Origin: Yinghuangia soli
Lineage (GTDB): Bacteria; Actinomycetota; Actinomycetes; Streptomycetales; Streptomycetaceae
Reading direction: 5' to 3'
Assembly: GCF_021502675.1 (NCBI RefSeq)
Contig: NZ_JAKFHA010000012.1
Location: forward strand, 62,001-126,000
Length of the DNA: 64,000 nt
Positions 18,331-27,634 of this stretch are shown piece by piece. The position numbers and the translations under genes are program-made. Below the pieces are notes generated by a model that was not told where the DNA came from, searched no databases, and was given only the letters and a program-made list of their open reading frames with translations. Numbering within the stretch: the first letter of the stretch is position 1; each line of letters starts with the position of its first letter.

Positions 18331-20154
18331 CTACTTGGCCTCGGCGTACGCGTCCACCACGACCGGGACCATCGGCAGGCGCACGGGAGTGTCGCCGAAG
18401 ACCAGCCGCGTTGCCTCGTCCGCCGACGCCGTGATCGCTGCGACCACGGCTTCGGCGGCGTCGCGCGGCGCGTGCACGATGATCTCGTCGTGCTGGAAGA
18501 ACACCAAGTGCGGCCGCCCTGAAGCGCTTTCCTCCAGCGCGGTCAGGCGTCGGCGCAGCATCGCGAGCAGCACCAGCGCCCAGTCGGACGCACTCGACTG
18601 GATCACGAAGTTGCGGGTGAAGCGGCCGCGGGCGCGCGTCGAGCGCCCGACTGCATCGCCTTCCCCGTCCCGGCCGCCGTCGCGCGCCGCGGCCCAGTCC
18701 CGCACCCCGTCCGGCTCGGCGGCCTGGTCCTGCCGGCCCTGCTCGGCCCGGTCCATCCACTCCGCCGACGGCGGCGGACACGGCCGGCCCAGCACCGACC
18801 GTACGATGCCGCCCTCTTCGCCGGTCCGCGCGGCCGCCTCGACATAGCCCATGGCCGCCGGATACTGCCGCCGCAAGGTGGCCAGCAGCGGCCCGATGTC
18901 ACCGCTGGTCTGGCCGTACATCGCGCCCAGCAGACCCAACTTGGCCTTGTCGCGCTCGCCGCGGAACGCGGCCGCGGCCAGTGCCTCGTACAGGTCGCCG
19001 CCGGCCGCGGTACGCGCCAAACCGGCGTCCCGCGACAGCGCGGCCAGCACCCGGGGTTCGAGCTGCGCCGCATCCGCGACGACCAGGCACCAGCCGGGGT
19101 CGGCGACCACCGCGCCGCGCAGGATCCGCGGAATCTGCAGCGCCCCGCCCCCGCGGCCGGCCCAACGCCCCGAGACGACACCGCCCACCACGTACTCGGG
19201 GCGGAATCGGCCGCCGCGCACCCACGCGTCCTGCCAGGCCCAGCCGTGCGCGGCGTGCAGGCGCGAGAGTTCCTTGTAGCGGATCAGGATCTCGGCCGCC
19301 GGATGGTCGATCTCGCGGACCACCCACGAACGCGTCGAGGTCAGCCGCAGCCCGGCTTCGCCGAACGCCTTGATGACCTGGGTGTGCGAATCCGGATTGA
19401 ACGGCCGGGCGCCGAGCGCCTCCTGCAGCCGGACCGTCAGCTCGGCCAGGCGCTGCGGTATGGCACCGGGGATCTGCGGCCGCGGGCCGAGGAGTTCGGT
19501 CAGCAGCGCGTTGTGCACGTCGACCCGCCAGGGCAGCCCGTCGTACGCCATCTCCGCGGCCACCAGGCCACCGGCCGACTCGGCCGCGACGAGCAGCTTG
19601 AAGCGGTTCCGCTGCCCGGCATCGGCGATCGCCGCGATCCGCCGCACCTGGTCGGCGTGCACCGCCACCACGGCGGTCAGCGCGTCCACGCCCGGGGGAA
19701 GCTGGAGCCGGTCCGGGGCGAAGAGGCTCTCCTGGTCGCCGCTGTCCGCGGAGGCCGGCAGATCCTCGGGAACCGGAAGCCCCTTGAGGCGCGCCCAAGC
19801 CGCCCCCAGCGAACGCGGCGCACCGAACCACCCCTCGTGGGCGCACAGCAGCGCCTCCACGAGAGCCAGGTCATGGCAGCGGCCCACGCGCACCGGCAGC
19901 AGCGGCGCGTACGCACTGTCCGCCGACGCCCACACCCACCGAGGGGCGGCGGCCCCCGCAGCCCCCTCGATCTCCGCGACCGCCTCGGCGAGGACCCGTA
20001 CCTGCCGGGCCGCCCCCGCCGGACTGCCGTCCTCGTTCAAGGGCTGGATACGACCCCCCGGCCCGTGCGCATCCGCAACCAGCGCCGCCCGCGGGGGAGC
20101 CGGCACAGGAGCAGAAGCCGCCTCACCGTCGGCGCGCCCGGACACAACGGACAC
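18331..20154 (-). CDS. family A DNA polymerase (polymerase with degenerate 3'-5' exonuclease domain, no 5' nuclease)
   Basis: 607 aa, PolA-like but lacking the N-terminal 5' nuclease of true Pol I (about 900 aa). The N-terminal half is an exonuclease-like fold without the usual DxE signature. Motif A is VVADAAQLEPRVL, motif B RDKAKLGLLGAMYGQ, motif C QHDEIIVH. A charged low-complexity insert (about 45 residues, from SAEWMDRAEQ to TRARGR) sits between motifs B and C. GTG 20154 was chosen because GGGAGG lies 7 nt upstream; GTG 20160 is the alternative. Streptomyces carry this as a second, non-essential PolA-like enzyme, probably for repair. Confidence 0.88.
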   Translation of the reverse strand: MSVVSGRADGEAASAPVPAPPRAALVADAHGPGGRIQPLNEDGSPAGAARQVRVLAEAVAEIEGAAGAAAPRWVWASADSAYAPLLPVRVGRCHDLALVEALLCAHEGWFGAPRSLGAAWARLKGLPVPEDLPASADSGDQESLFAPDRLQLPPGVDALTAVVAVHADQVRRIAAIADAGQRNRFKLLVAAESAGGLVAAEMAYDGLPWRVDVHNALLTELLGPRPQIPGAIPQRLAELTVRLQEALGARPFNPDSHTQVIKAFGEAGLRLTSTRSWVVREIDHPAAEILIRYKELSRLHAAHGWAWQDAWVRGGRFRPEYVVGGVVSGRWAGRGGGALQIPRILRGAVVADPGWCLVVADAAQLEPRVLAALSRDAGLARTAAGGDLYEALAAAAFRGERDKAKLGLLGAMYGQTSGDIGPLLATLRRQYPAAMGYVEAAARTGEEGGIVRSVLGRPCPPPSAEWMDRAEQGRQDQAAEPDGVRDWAAARDGGRDGEGDAVGRSTRARGRFTRNFVIQSSASDWALVLLAMLRRRLTALEESASGRPHLVFFQHDEIIVHAPRDAAEAVVAAITASADEATRLVFGDTPVRLPMVPVVVDAYAEAK

Positions 20155-20344
20155 GGCCACGCCTCCCTTCCCGGATCCGGATGTCGGCCATGGCCCGGAC
20201 GACCGCAGCCGCCCGCTGACCAGGACCCCCGACCCTAACGCCACGATGGGCCGCTGCTGCGCATGCCACGAGGGCGACGCGGCAGCCCCGCGTGCGGCAG
20301 CGGCGACGCGGGGGAGCCGGGCGGCCTCGTGGTGCGGCGCCTGA

Positions 20345-21265
20345 TCAGGCGGTGGGATGCTGCGCGTCGGTCCCCGTCTGCGGGGTGGCCTGGTGCGGGA
20401 TTGCGGCGCCCGCGGGGTCGGCGGTGAGTGCCTTGTCCTCGGTGCTTGCAGCCTCGTCCAGGGTGGGGTCGTCGGCTTCGGCTTCTGCTCGGGCCTGGGT
20501 GAGGCGCTCGGTCATTGCCGTCGTGCGGGCGCGGAGGGCCGCGGCCCGGGCGTAGGCGTCCTCGGTGAGCGGCGGGGCGGGTGTGACCGGGACGCCGTGT
20601 GCCCGGGCGGTGGCGACCAGGCTCGCTGCCACCTCGGGCCGCTGGGCGAGCAGTGCGGTCGCGAACAGGCTGGCCTGCATCGTCTTCTGACGGCCCAGCA
20701 GTCCCTTGTAGGTGATCTCGCAGGCCACCTCGACGGTGTCCAGGCGGCGTTCCGCGGCCTGCTCCAGCGACGCCAGTACGACCGTCGCGGCCGCCTCGAC
20801 CGCCTTGCCGACCACCCACTTGCGGCCCGGGATCGGCGGCAGCACGTCGCGGACCCGGTCGATCTCCGCGTCCAGTCCTTCGTTCGTCATCACCGCGAAC
20901 GCGTCGTGCAGACGCAGCCCGGTGACCTTCTCCCACGGCACGTCCTCGCCGTCGAAGCCCACCTCCTCGGGGCCGAACCGCACCGCGCCGAGCCCGTCCA
21001 GCGCGCGCAGCAGCTTGGCGGTCGCGGCCGGGACCCGCGGATGGCGGCAGATCAGCACACCGAGCGAGTACTCCCAGACCTCGGTCGCAGGGGAGTCCGG
21101 GACGTCCAGCGCCCCCAGCGCGCTGCGTGCCCAGTCGCCGGAGGCGAGGCCTTCGCGTCCGGCCTCGACACGGCGGCCCACGGCGCTGCGCCCCGCGGCG
21201 GCCGCCGAACCGACCGCACCTCCGACCGCGCCGCCGATGCCGCGTACCCGATCCCCGATGCCCAT
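20345..21265 (-). CDS. hypothetical protein
   Basis: 306 aa. The start is Gly/Ala-rich and amphipathic (MGIGDRVRGIGGAVGGAVGS), followed by a mixed alpha/beta body and a Thr/Gln/Pro tail. There is no signal peptide and no convincing TM segment. The glycine-zipper-like N-terminus could associate with membranes. No family recognised. AAAGG lies about 9 nt before the ATG. Both flanks (20155-20344 and 21266-21474) are GC-rich with no feature I can support. Confidence 0.6.
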   Translation of the reverse strand: MGIGDRVRGIGGAVGGAVGSAAAAGRSAVGRRVEAGREGLASGDWARSALGALDVPDSPATEVWEYSLGVLICRHPRVPAATAKLLRALDGLGAVRFGPEEVGFDGEDVPWEKVTGLRLHDAFAVMTNEGLDAEIDRVRDVLPPIPGRKWVVGKAVEAAATVVLASLEQAAERRLDTVEVACEITYKGLLGRQKTMQASLFATALLAQRPEVAASLVATARAHGVPVTPAPPLTEDAYARAAALRARTTAMTERLTQARAEAEADDPTLDEAASTEDKALTADPAGAAIPHQATPQTGTDAQHPTA

Positions 21266-21474
21266 GCTGCGGTGCCTTTCCGTCCTTGTGCTGCTGCGGC
21301 TGCCGCGACCCTTCCGAACCCGCCGAGTGCACCGCAGTCCCCGTGTACCGACCGCGTGCCACCCTAATCCGCTGGTCCCGGAGCCGCTGCGCGAGCTCCC
21401 GCAGGGCCGCACGTAGGCTGAGGCTGCCGGACCGGCGGGGTCGCCGGTCCGCCGAACGATGCGGGGAGTTGCGC

Positions 21475-22875
21475 GTGCGGGTCGTGCTCGTGGTGGTGGG
21501 GATCGTCGCCGTGCTCGGCGTGCTGAGCGCCGTGCACTGGTACGTGTGGCGCCGCATGGTCCGCGACACCACCCGCCCGGGCGGCGCGGCCCGCCGGATC
21601 GGGACCGCCGCGGTCGTGGCGCTGCCGCTGCTCTCCGTCGGTGCGATGGTGTCGGTACGGGCCGAAGCCCCCTTCGCACTGCAGCAGATCCTGGCCTGGC
21701 CCGGCTACCTGTGGCTGGCCACGCTCCTCTACCTGGTCCTCGCCCTGATCATCGGCGAAGCGGTCCGGCCGATCCTCGGCCGGGTCCTGGCCCGCCGCGG
21801 CCCCGCCGCACTCCGCGACCGCACGGCACCGCAGCAGGCGGACCCGGCGGCGGAGCCGGAACGCGCAGCGGAGCACGCGGCGGAATCCGCACGGGAACCC
21901 GCCGAAGCCGTCACCGTCGGCGCGGATGGCCGCCCGATCGAGGCGCCTCCCGGCGGCGTGCGCGACGGCCGCTCGGGAGCCGGCCGCGAAACGGCGCCGA
22001 GTCCGGCGTCCGACCTCGGGGGATCAGGCGATGCCGCCCCGGAACCGGCCCTCTCGCGACGCCTGTTCGTCGCCCGTACGGTCGCGGTCGGCGCCGCCGC
22101 GGTGGCCGCCGGAACCGTCGGGTACGGCACGTACGGCGTGCTGCGCGGCCCGACCACCAAGCGGGTGACCGTCCCGCTGGCCAAGCTGCCGCGCAGCGCC
22201 CACGGGTTCCGCATCGCGGTGGTCAGCGACATCCACCTCAGCCCGGTCCTCGGCCGCGCCCACGCGCAGCGGGTCGTCGACGCGGTCAACCGCACGAACG
22301 CGGACCTGGTCACCATCGTCGGCGACATGGTGGACGGCAGCGTGGAGAACCTCGGCTCCGCCGCCGAACCGCTGCGCGGACTGCAGTCCCGGTACGGGAC
22401 GTTCTTCGTCACCGGCAACCACGAGTACTTCTCCGGCGCGGCTCCCTGGGTCGAGCACGTCCGCCAACTGGGCATGCACCCGCTGGAGAACGCCCGCGTG
22501 GAGATGCCGGGCTTCGACCTCGCCGGCGTCAACGACTTCGCCGGCGAGGACGAAGGCCAAGGCCCCGACTTCGTCCGCGCGCTCGGCGACCGGGACCGCT
22601 CGCGCACGTCGGTGCTGCTCGCCCACCAGCCGGTCGCGATCCACGACGCCGTGAAGTTCGGCGTCGACCTGCAGCTCTCCGGACACACCCACGGCGGCCA
22701 GCTGTGGCCGGGCAACTTCATCGCCGAGCTGGACAACCCGACCGTCGCCGGGCTGGAACGTTACGGCGACACGCAGTTGTACGTGACGCGCGGCGCAGGA
22801 GCCTGGGGGCCGCCGGTACGCGTCGGCGCGCCGTCCGACATCACCGTGGTGCAGCTGGCTTCGCCGGCGGCCTGA
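21475..22875 (+). CDS. membrane-anchored metallophosphoesterase
   Basis: 466 aa. Three N-terminal TM helices (about 3-22, 42-60, 67-90), an Ala/Glu/Pro-rich linker, a fourth hydrophobic segment (about 198-216), then a calcineurin-like phosphoesterase: VVSDIHLSPV, GDMVDG, GNHEYF, LLAHQP and SGHTHGGQLWPG supply the two-metal ligands. This YkuE/YpbG-like layout faces the phosphoesterase outward. The likely substrate is a phospholipid or UDP-sugar lipid, not defined here. GTG start with GGGGAG 6 nt upstream. Confidence 0.88.
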   Translation: MRVVLVVVGIVAVLGVLSAVHWYVWRRMVRDTTRPGGAARRIGTAAVVALPLLSVGAMVSVRAEAPFALQQILAWPGYLWLATLLYLVLALIIGEAVRPILGRVLARRGPAALRDRTAPQQADPAAEPERAAEHAAESAREPAEAVTVGADGRPIEAPPGGVRDGRSGAGRETAPSPASDLGGSGDAAPEPALSRRLFVARTVAVGAAAVAAGTVGYGTYGVLRGPTTKRVTVPLAKLPRSAHGFRIAVVSDIHLSPVLGRAHAQRVVDAVNRTNADLVTIVGDMVDGSVENLGSAAEPLRGLQSRYGTFFVTGNHEYFSGAAPWVEHVRQLGMHPLENARVEMPGFDLAGVNDFAGEDEGQGPDFVRALGDRDRSRTSVLLAHQPVAIHDAVKFGVDLQLSGHTHGGQLWPGNFIAELDNPTVAGLERYGDTQLYVTRGAGAWGPPVRVGAPSDITVVQLASPAA

Positions 22876-22944
22876 GGCGCGCCCGGGCCCCGGGCCCGGC
22901 CGTTCGAGTGATCATGTGTCGGCGTGCCTCGGCATACTGGCGGG

Positions 22945-23325
22945 ATGACACCCGACGAGCTCAAGGACGCGTGTCTCGCGTTCAACGGCGCGACCGAGGA
23001 GTTCCCGTTCCCGCGGCACCCCGAGGTGTCCGTGTTCAAAGTGGGCGGCAAGATCTTCGCGCTCAGCCAGTTGACCGACAAGCCGCTCACCGTGAGCCTC
23101 AAGTGCGAACCGGAACTCGCGCTGCGGCTCCGCGCCAAGTACCCGGCGATCGTGGGCGGCTACCACCTGAACAAGCGGCATTGGAACACCGTCACCCTCG
23201 ACGGCACGGTCGCGGACGACCTGGTCCGGGACATGATCGAGGACTCGTACGACCTGATCGTGGCCGCGCTCCCGAAGATGGAGCGCCTCAAGCTCGACTG
23301 GCCCGGTGACCGCCCCGCGCCTTGA
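22945..23325 (+). CDS. MmcQ/YjbR family protein
   Basis: 126 aa, the complete length of the YjbR/CyaY-like DNA-binding fold. It shows the family pattern EEFPFPRHPEVSVFKVGGKIFAL, SLKCEPELALRLRAKY and GYHLNKRHWNTV. The exact role is unknown. CATACT 6 nt before the ATG and the lack of a Shine-Dalgarno suggest leaderless translation. The 3' end overlaps the convergent flavoenzyme gene by 38 bp. Confidence 0.88.
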   Translation: MTPDELKDACLAFNGATEEFPFPRHPEVSVFKVGGKIFALSQLTDKPLTVSLKCEPELALRLRAKYPAIVGGYHLNKRHWNTVTLDGTVADDLVRDMIEDSYDLIVAALPKMERLKLDWPGDRPAP

Positions 23326-24295
23326 ACCCGCTCGGCGCGACCACCAGGTCGGCGCCCGCGGCCAGCAGCCGCTCGGCGGTCTGCCGGCCGCCGTCGGTCG
23401 GCGGCGGTCCGCAGCGGCCGTGCACCGGGTTGCCGATCAGCATGCCCGGCCAGGCTCTGCGGATGCCCCGGAAGACCGTGTCGCCCGGATCGACGAACAC
23501 CACGTGCAGGTAGGCGAGTTCGAATCCGGAAAGAGCTTCGGTCAAGGCCGCGTAGATGTCCGCGGTGTCGCCCTCCTCGATGCCGTTCACCCCCGCGCCC
23601 GGCGCGATCCGCACCCCCACCCGCTCGGCGCCGATCTCGGCCGCGACCGCCGCCACTACCTCTGTTGTGAAGCGGATGCGTCCGGCCGCGCTGCCGCCGT
23701 ACGCATCGGTGCGCCGGTTCGTGTTCCCGGCGAGGAACTGGTGCAGCAGATAGCCGTCCCCGGCGTGCACCTCGACACCGGCGAACCCCGCGTCGACGGC
23801 CTTTCGGGCGGCGGCCGCGAAGTCGGCGACCGTCTCCTCGATGTCCGCGACCGTCATCTCGCGCGGGACGACCGCGTCCTGGGTGCCTTTCGGGGTGAAC
23901 ATGCTGCCGGGCAGCGCGATAGGCGACGGGGCCAGCGGCGTGCGGCAGCTGGTGTCGGGGTGGCCGACCCGGCCGCCGTGCCGGATCAGCGCGAACATCC
24001 GGCCGCCCGCGGCACGGACCGCGTCGGTGACCCGGCGCCAGCCCGCCACGTGCGCGCCGTTGTACAGCGCCGCGCTGTTCGGGTACGCCTTGCCGACCAG
24101 GCTCGGAGTCGACGCCTCGGCGATGATCAGGCCCGCCGACGCACGCTGCGCGTAGTAGGCCGCCGCGGCCGGCTCCGGGACTCCCGCGGCGTCCGCGCAC
24201 CTGCGCGTCATCGGGGCCGCCACCACGCGGTTCGGCAGGTGCAGGGAGCCGAGCCGGGCCGGCGTGGACATTGCCCTGGCGGCGTCCGTGGTCAT
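23288..24295 (-). CDS. Old Yellow Enzyme-type NADH:flavin oxidoreductase, short C-terminus
   Basis: 335 aa FMN barrel that reduces activated C=C bonds. It opens LGSLHLPNRVVAAPMTRRC, with HGGRVGHP, GFAGVEVHAGDGYLLHQFL and TNRRTDAYGGS as family blocks. The C-terminus ends soon after the AAGADLV strand (GFKARGGHRASRA) and lacks the usual FGRPFLANPDL segment that helps hold the FMN phosphate. It therefore looks clipped, and its end overlaps the convergent yjbR gene. Start ATG 24295. Activity is uncertain. Confidence 0.85.
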   Translation of the reverse strand: MTTDAARAMSTPARLGSLHLPNRVVAAPMTRRCADAAGVPEPAAAAYYAQRASAGLIIAEASTPSLVGKAYPNSAALYNGAHVAGWRRVTDAVRAAGGRMFALIRHGGRVGHPDTSCRTPLAPSPIALPGSMFTPKGTQDAVVPREMTVADIEETVADFAAAARKAVDAGFAGVEVHAGDGYLLHQFLAGNTNRRTDAYGGSAAGRIRFTTEVVAAVAAEIGAERVGVRIAPGAGVNGIEEGDTADIYAALTEALSGFELAYLHVVFVDPGDTVFRGIRRAWPGMLIGNPVHGRCGPPPTDGGRQTAERLLAAGADLVVAPSGFKARGGHRASRA

Positions 24296-24301
24296 GTCGT
24301 G

Positions 24302-24346
24302 CTCCCTGTCGCTGGTGCGTGCGGTGCCGGCCTTGCCGACAGGGAG
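24302..24346. promoter_or_regulatory. 10-bp inverted repeat upstream of the OYE gene
   Basis: CTCCCTGTCG (24302-24311) and CGACAGGGAG (24337-24346) are exact complements, 25 bp apart. They begin 6 bp before the OYE start codon. This could be an operator or a leader hairpin that hides the ribosome site. Confidence 0.5.
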
Positions 24347-24453
24347 GACATTGCCGAGGGCTGCTTCGGGCCGGCTGACGGTCCGCTGACGAGCTCCGCG
24401 CAGTGCCTGGGCCGTCCCCGATCGAGGACGCTTCCTGCCGCGTCCGTACCGGC

Positions 24454-25236
24454 TCAGGACTGTTCGAGGAAGTCCGCGACCAGCGGCGACGCGATGTCCT
24501 GGAACTCCTCGAAGTAGCCGTGCCGGGCGCCCTCGATCATGTGCAGCACGGCACCCGGGATGCGCCCCGCGATCAGCGGCGCGTTCGCGGCCGGGTTGAA
24601 CAGGTCGTCGGTGCCGTGCACGACGAGCGTCGGGGCCTGGATCGACGGCAGGGCGTCCCACGCGTCGTGCTTGGCGCTGGCCCGCAGATGCCACCGCCGG
24701 GCGTACGCGGGCATGTCCCGGTCGCCGAGCGTGAAGTACGGCCCGGGGGTACGGGCCAGCCACTCCGGCGTGTACATCAGGTCGAGCAGCGCGCGGCGCA
24801 GCGCGGCCGGTTCGGTCACGGCCAGCGACCTGCGGACCTCGGCACTGCGCTCGACCCCCGAGCGGCCGCCCGGCGAGGTGCAGCCGAGCACCAGCCGGTC
24901 GACGCGCTCCGGCCGGTCCGCGGCCAGCCACTGGGCGATGCGGCCGCCCATCGAGGTGCCGTACACGTGCGCCCGGTCGATACCGGCCGCGTCGAGCACC
25001 GCGGCGACGTCGGAGGCGAAGCGCCGGGTGCTGTAGACGTCGGCGTCCGGGCAGTCGCTCTTCCCGGTGCCGAGGTGGTCGAGCACGATCGTGGTGAACC
25101 GCGCGGCGAAGTCGTCGCGTACGCGGTCCCACCAGTGCAGCGAGTTCGACTGGCCGCTGAGCAGGACCAGCGGGCGGCCGCTGCCGTGTATCTCGTAGTG
25201 GACGGCGAAGCCGTCCGATGTCCGGGCGAAAGGCAC
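24454..25236 (-). CDS. alpha/beta hydrolase
   Basis: 260 aa. Lipase-type fold with oxyanion region LLSGQS, DHLGTGKSD after strand 4, nucleophile Ser95 in GTSMGG, acid in VHGTDDLF and His in GARHGYFEE. This is the canonical triad order and length. GTG 25236 was chosen because the fold begins immediately (MPFARTSDGFAVHYE). It precedes the OYE gene on the same strand with a 158-bp gap, so co-transcription is possible. The substrate is unknown. Confidence 0.88.
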   Translation of the reverse strand: MPFARTSDGFAVHYEIHGSGRPLVLLSGQSNSLHWWDRVRDDFAARFTTIVLDHLGTGKSDCPDADVYSTRRFASDVAAVLDAAGIDRAHVYGTSMGGRIAQWLAADRPERVDRLVLGCTSPGGRSGVERSAEVRRSLAVTEPAALRRALLDLMYTPEWLARTPGPYFTLGDRDMPAYARRWHLRASAKHDAWDALPSIQAPTLVVHGTDDLFNPAANAPLIAGRIPGAVLHMIEGARHGYFEEFQDIASPLVADFLEQS

Positions 25237-25304
25237 AGGCCAGCCTAACCGGCGGCGGTCCGGCGGCCCTGCGGCCCGTTGGCCTGCCGAGCCGCCCGGC
25301 CGCC

Positions 25305-25340
25305 GCACCGCGGAGCTCCGGTACGTCCGCTCCGCGGTGC
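25305..25340 (-). terminator. 12-bp perfect hairpin after helR
   Basis: GCACCGCGGAGC (25305-25316) pairs with GCTCCGCGGTGC (25329-25340), loop 12 nt. It lies 15 bp beyond the stop of the HelD/HelR gene on the minus strand. Confidence 0.7.
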
Positions 25341-25354
25341 CTCCCGCACCACGT

Positions 25355-27634
25355 CTACCGGGCCGCGAGCCCCTCGCCGTCGAGGCCGGCCGGCAGTGGC
25401 CGGTCGTACACGATGCCGAGCTGCTGCGTGGGGCGCGTGAGGGCGACGTACAGGTCGTTCGGCCCGAAGTCGGCGGGCTCGACGATCACGACCGTGTCGA
25501 ACTCCAGGCCCTTGGCCTGCCGCGGTTCGAGCAGCACCACCGGGCGGGTCAGGTCCGGCACACCGCCCGCTCCCACGCCCGTCCCCGGGTCCGCGGCGTC
25601 GTCCAGATGCCCGGCGGCGACCAGCGCCGCGCGCACGGCCGGGCCGTGTTCGCGCGGTGCGATCACCGCGAGGCGTCCCTCGGGGCCGAGTTCGCGGGTG
25701 ACCGCCTCCGCGGCCGCCTTCGCCAGGTCGCCCGCGTGCTGCGCCCACGGGTGCACACCCGTGGAGCGGACCGACTGCGGCGGCTCGAACCCGCCGCCGG
25801 ACGCCTCCAGCACCCTGGCCGCGAGTGCCATGATCTCGGCCGGCGTCCGGTAGTTGACGCCCAACCGCACGTGCTCCCAGCGGTCTTCCATGTGCGGCGC
25901 CAGGATCTTCTCCCACGAGCCGCAGCCGCCCGGTTCGGACGTCTGCGCCGGGTCGCCGACCAGCGTCATCGACCGGGTCGGGCTGCGCCGCATCAGGAGC
26001 CGCCACACCATGGCCGAGAGCTCCTGCGCCTCGTCGACGATGATGTGCCCGAAGGCCCAGGTCCGGTCGGCCGCGGCGCGTTCCGCGGCAGTGCGGTGGT
26101 CGGCCTCCTCGTGGCGCTCCGCGAGGCGCTCCGCGTCGACCAGGTCGTGCGCGGACAGCACCTCGGAGTCCTCGTCCTCGCGGTCCTCGAACTCCTGGGT
26201 GCGCGAGCCGTAGGTCATGTCCAGCACGCCCTGCGCGTACGCGATGCGCCGCAGCCGGTCGGCCTCGGCCGCGGCCCGCGCGGCACTGTCGTCCACGCCG
26301 AGCAGTTCGGCGGCCTCGTCGAGCAGCGCGACGTCCGCCGGGGTCCACGCGCCGCCGGAGCGGCGGATCAGGGCGGCATCGGCGTCGTCGATGTGGACCG
26401 GGTCGGTCAGATAGTCGGCGAGCAGCTCCTCGGGGGTGAGCACCGGCCACAACTCGGCGATCGCCGCGTGTACTTCGGAGCTGGCCGCGACGGCCATGGT
26501 CAGCTGCGCCACGTCGGCGGCGCCGAGGAGGTTCGGGCCGCCGTAGGGGTCCGCACCGATCCGGTCGACCAGTTGCGCGGCCAGGCCGTCGACCACCTGA
26601 GCGGCGAAGTACGGGCGGGCCAGGTTGTGCGGGAGCAGTGAGCCGCGCGCGGCGTGCCGGGCGTCCGAGGCGATGTCGGCGTCCAGGTACAGCTCGCCGT
26701 CGTCGTGCGCGATCACCAGCGCGGGATCCGGCAGGCGCTGCTGGTCGCGGACGAACTCGGCCAGGGCGTCGGCCATTTCGGCGCGGCCCTTGATCTCGGC
26801 GGCGGCCGGCGTGTCGACGCCGGTCGCGGTCACGCCGGGGAAGAGCTCGCCGGGGGTGGCGAACAGCACGCCGGTCTCGCCCAGCGCGGGCAGCACGTCG
26901 CCGATGTAGCGCAGGAACGTCGGGTTGGGGCCCACCACCAGCACCGCACGCCGGGCGAGGTGCTCGCGGTACGCGTACAGCAGGTACGCGGCGCGGTGCA
27001 GCGCCACGACGGTCTTGCCGGTGCCGGGCCCGCCCTCGACCACCAGCAGGCCTTGGTGCGGTGCCCGGATGATGCGGTCCTGGTCGGCCTGGATGGTCTG
27101 CACGATGTCGTGCATGCGGCCGGTGCGCGCGGAGTCGAGGGCGGCGAGCAGCACTTCGTCGGCGTCCGCGCTCTCGTGGCCGGTGCGCAGCGGGTCGCTG
27201 AGGTCGAGGATCTCGTCGTGCAGCGCGGTCACGACGAGGCCCTCGGAGGTGATGTGCCGGCGGCGGCGCAGGCCCATCGGGGTGTGGCCGGTGGCGAGGT
27301 AGAAGGGCCGGGCGACGTCCGCGCGCCAGTCGAGCACCAGGGGAGTGTGCTCGGCGTCGTCGCGGCGGATGCCGATGCGTCCGATGTGGTGGTCGCGGCC
27401 GTCCCGGAAGACCAGCCGCCCGAAGCACAGGCCGTGCTCGCCCGCGTCGAAGGCGGCCAGCAGCGCGGACTGCTCGCCGACCAGCACCTCCCGCTCGACG
27501 CGCGCCTGGTGCCCGGTGCCGGACGGGCCCAGTGCCTTCTCGACGGCCGCGGTCGCCTCCGCGCGCAGTTCTTCGAGACGCGCGTGCAGCACGTCGACGA
27601 ATTCCTGTTCGCGTCGCAGTTCCTCGTTTGACAA
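25355..27634 (-). CDS. helR: HelD-family RNA polymerase recycling motor (HelR-like)
   Basis: 759 aa UvrD-like ATPase that binds stalled RNA polymerase and removes nucleic acid; actinobacterial HelR members also dislodge rifamycins. Seen: an N-terminal coiled coil (about 3-35) that probes the secondary channel, the DWRAD block at 102-106, IQADQDRIIR, Walker A GGPGTGKT at 201-208, and late UvrD motifs DEAQELS, NYRTPAEIM and VALTRPTQQLG. The start is a TTG at 27634 with GGGAG 7 nt upstream; no ATG or GTG gives a better N-terminus. HelD versus HelR class is inferred from lineage. Confidence 0.88.
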   Translation of the reverse strand: MSNEELRREQEFVDVLHARLEELRAEATAAVEKALGPSGTGHQARVEREVLVGEQSALLAAFDAGEHGLCFGRLVFRDGRDHHIGRIGIRRDDAEHTPLVLDWRADVARPFYLATGHTPMGLRRRRHITSEGLVVTALHDEILDLSDPLRTGHESADADEVLLAALDSARTGRMHDIVQTIQADQDRIIRAPHQGLLVVEGGPGTGKTVVALHRAAYLLYAYREHLARRAVLVVGPNPTFLRYIGDVLPALGETGVLFATPGELFPGVTATGVDTPAAAEIKGRAEMADALAEFVRDQQRLPDPALVIAHDDGELYLDADIASDARHAARGSLLPHNLARPYFAAQVVDGLAAQLVDRIGADPYGGPNLLGAADVAQLTMAVAASSEVHAAIAELWPVLTPEELLADYLTDPVHIDDADAALIRRSGGAWTPADVALLDEAAELLGVDDSAARAAAEADRLRRIAYAQGVLDMTYGSRTQEFEDREDEDSEVLSAHDLVDAERLAERHEEADHRTAAERAAADRTWAFGHIIVDEAQELSAMVWRLLMRRSPTRSMTLVGDPAQTSEPGGCGSWEKILAPHMEDRWEHVRLGVNYRTPAEIMALAARVLEASGGGFEPPQSVRSTGVHPWAQHAGDLAKAAAEAVTRELGPEGRLAVIAPREHGPAVRAALVAAGHLDDAADPGTGVGAGGVPDLTRPVVLLEPRQAKGLEFDTVVIVEPADFGPNDLYVALTRPTQQLGIVYDRPLPAGLDGEGLAAR

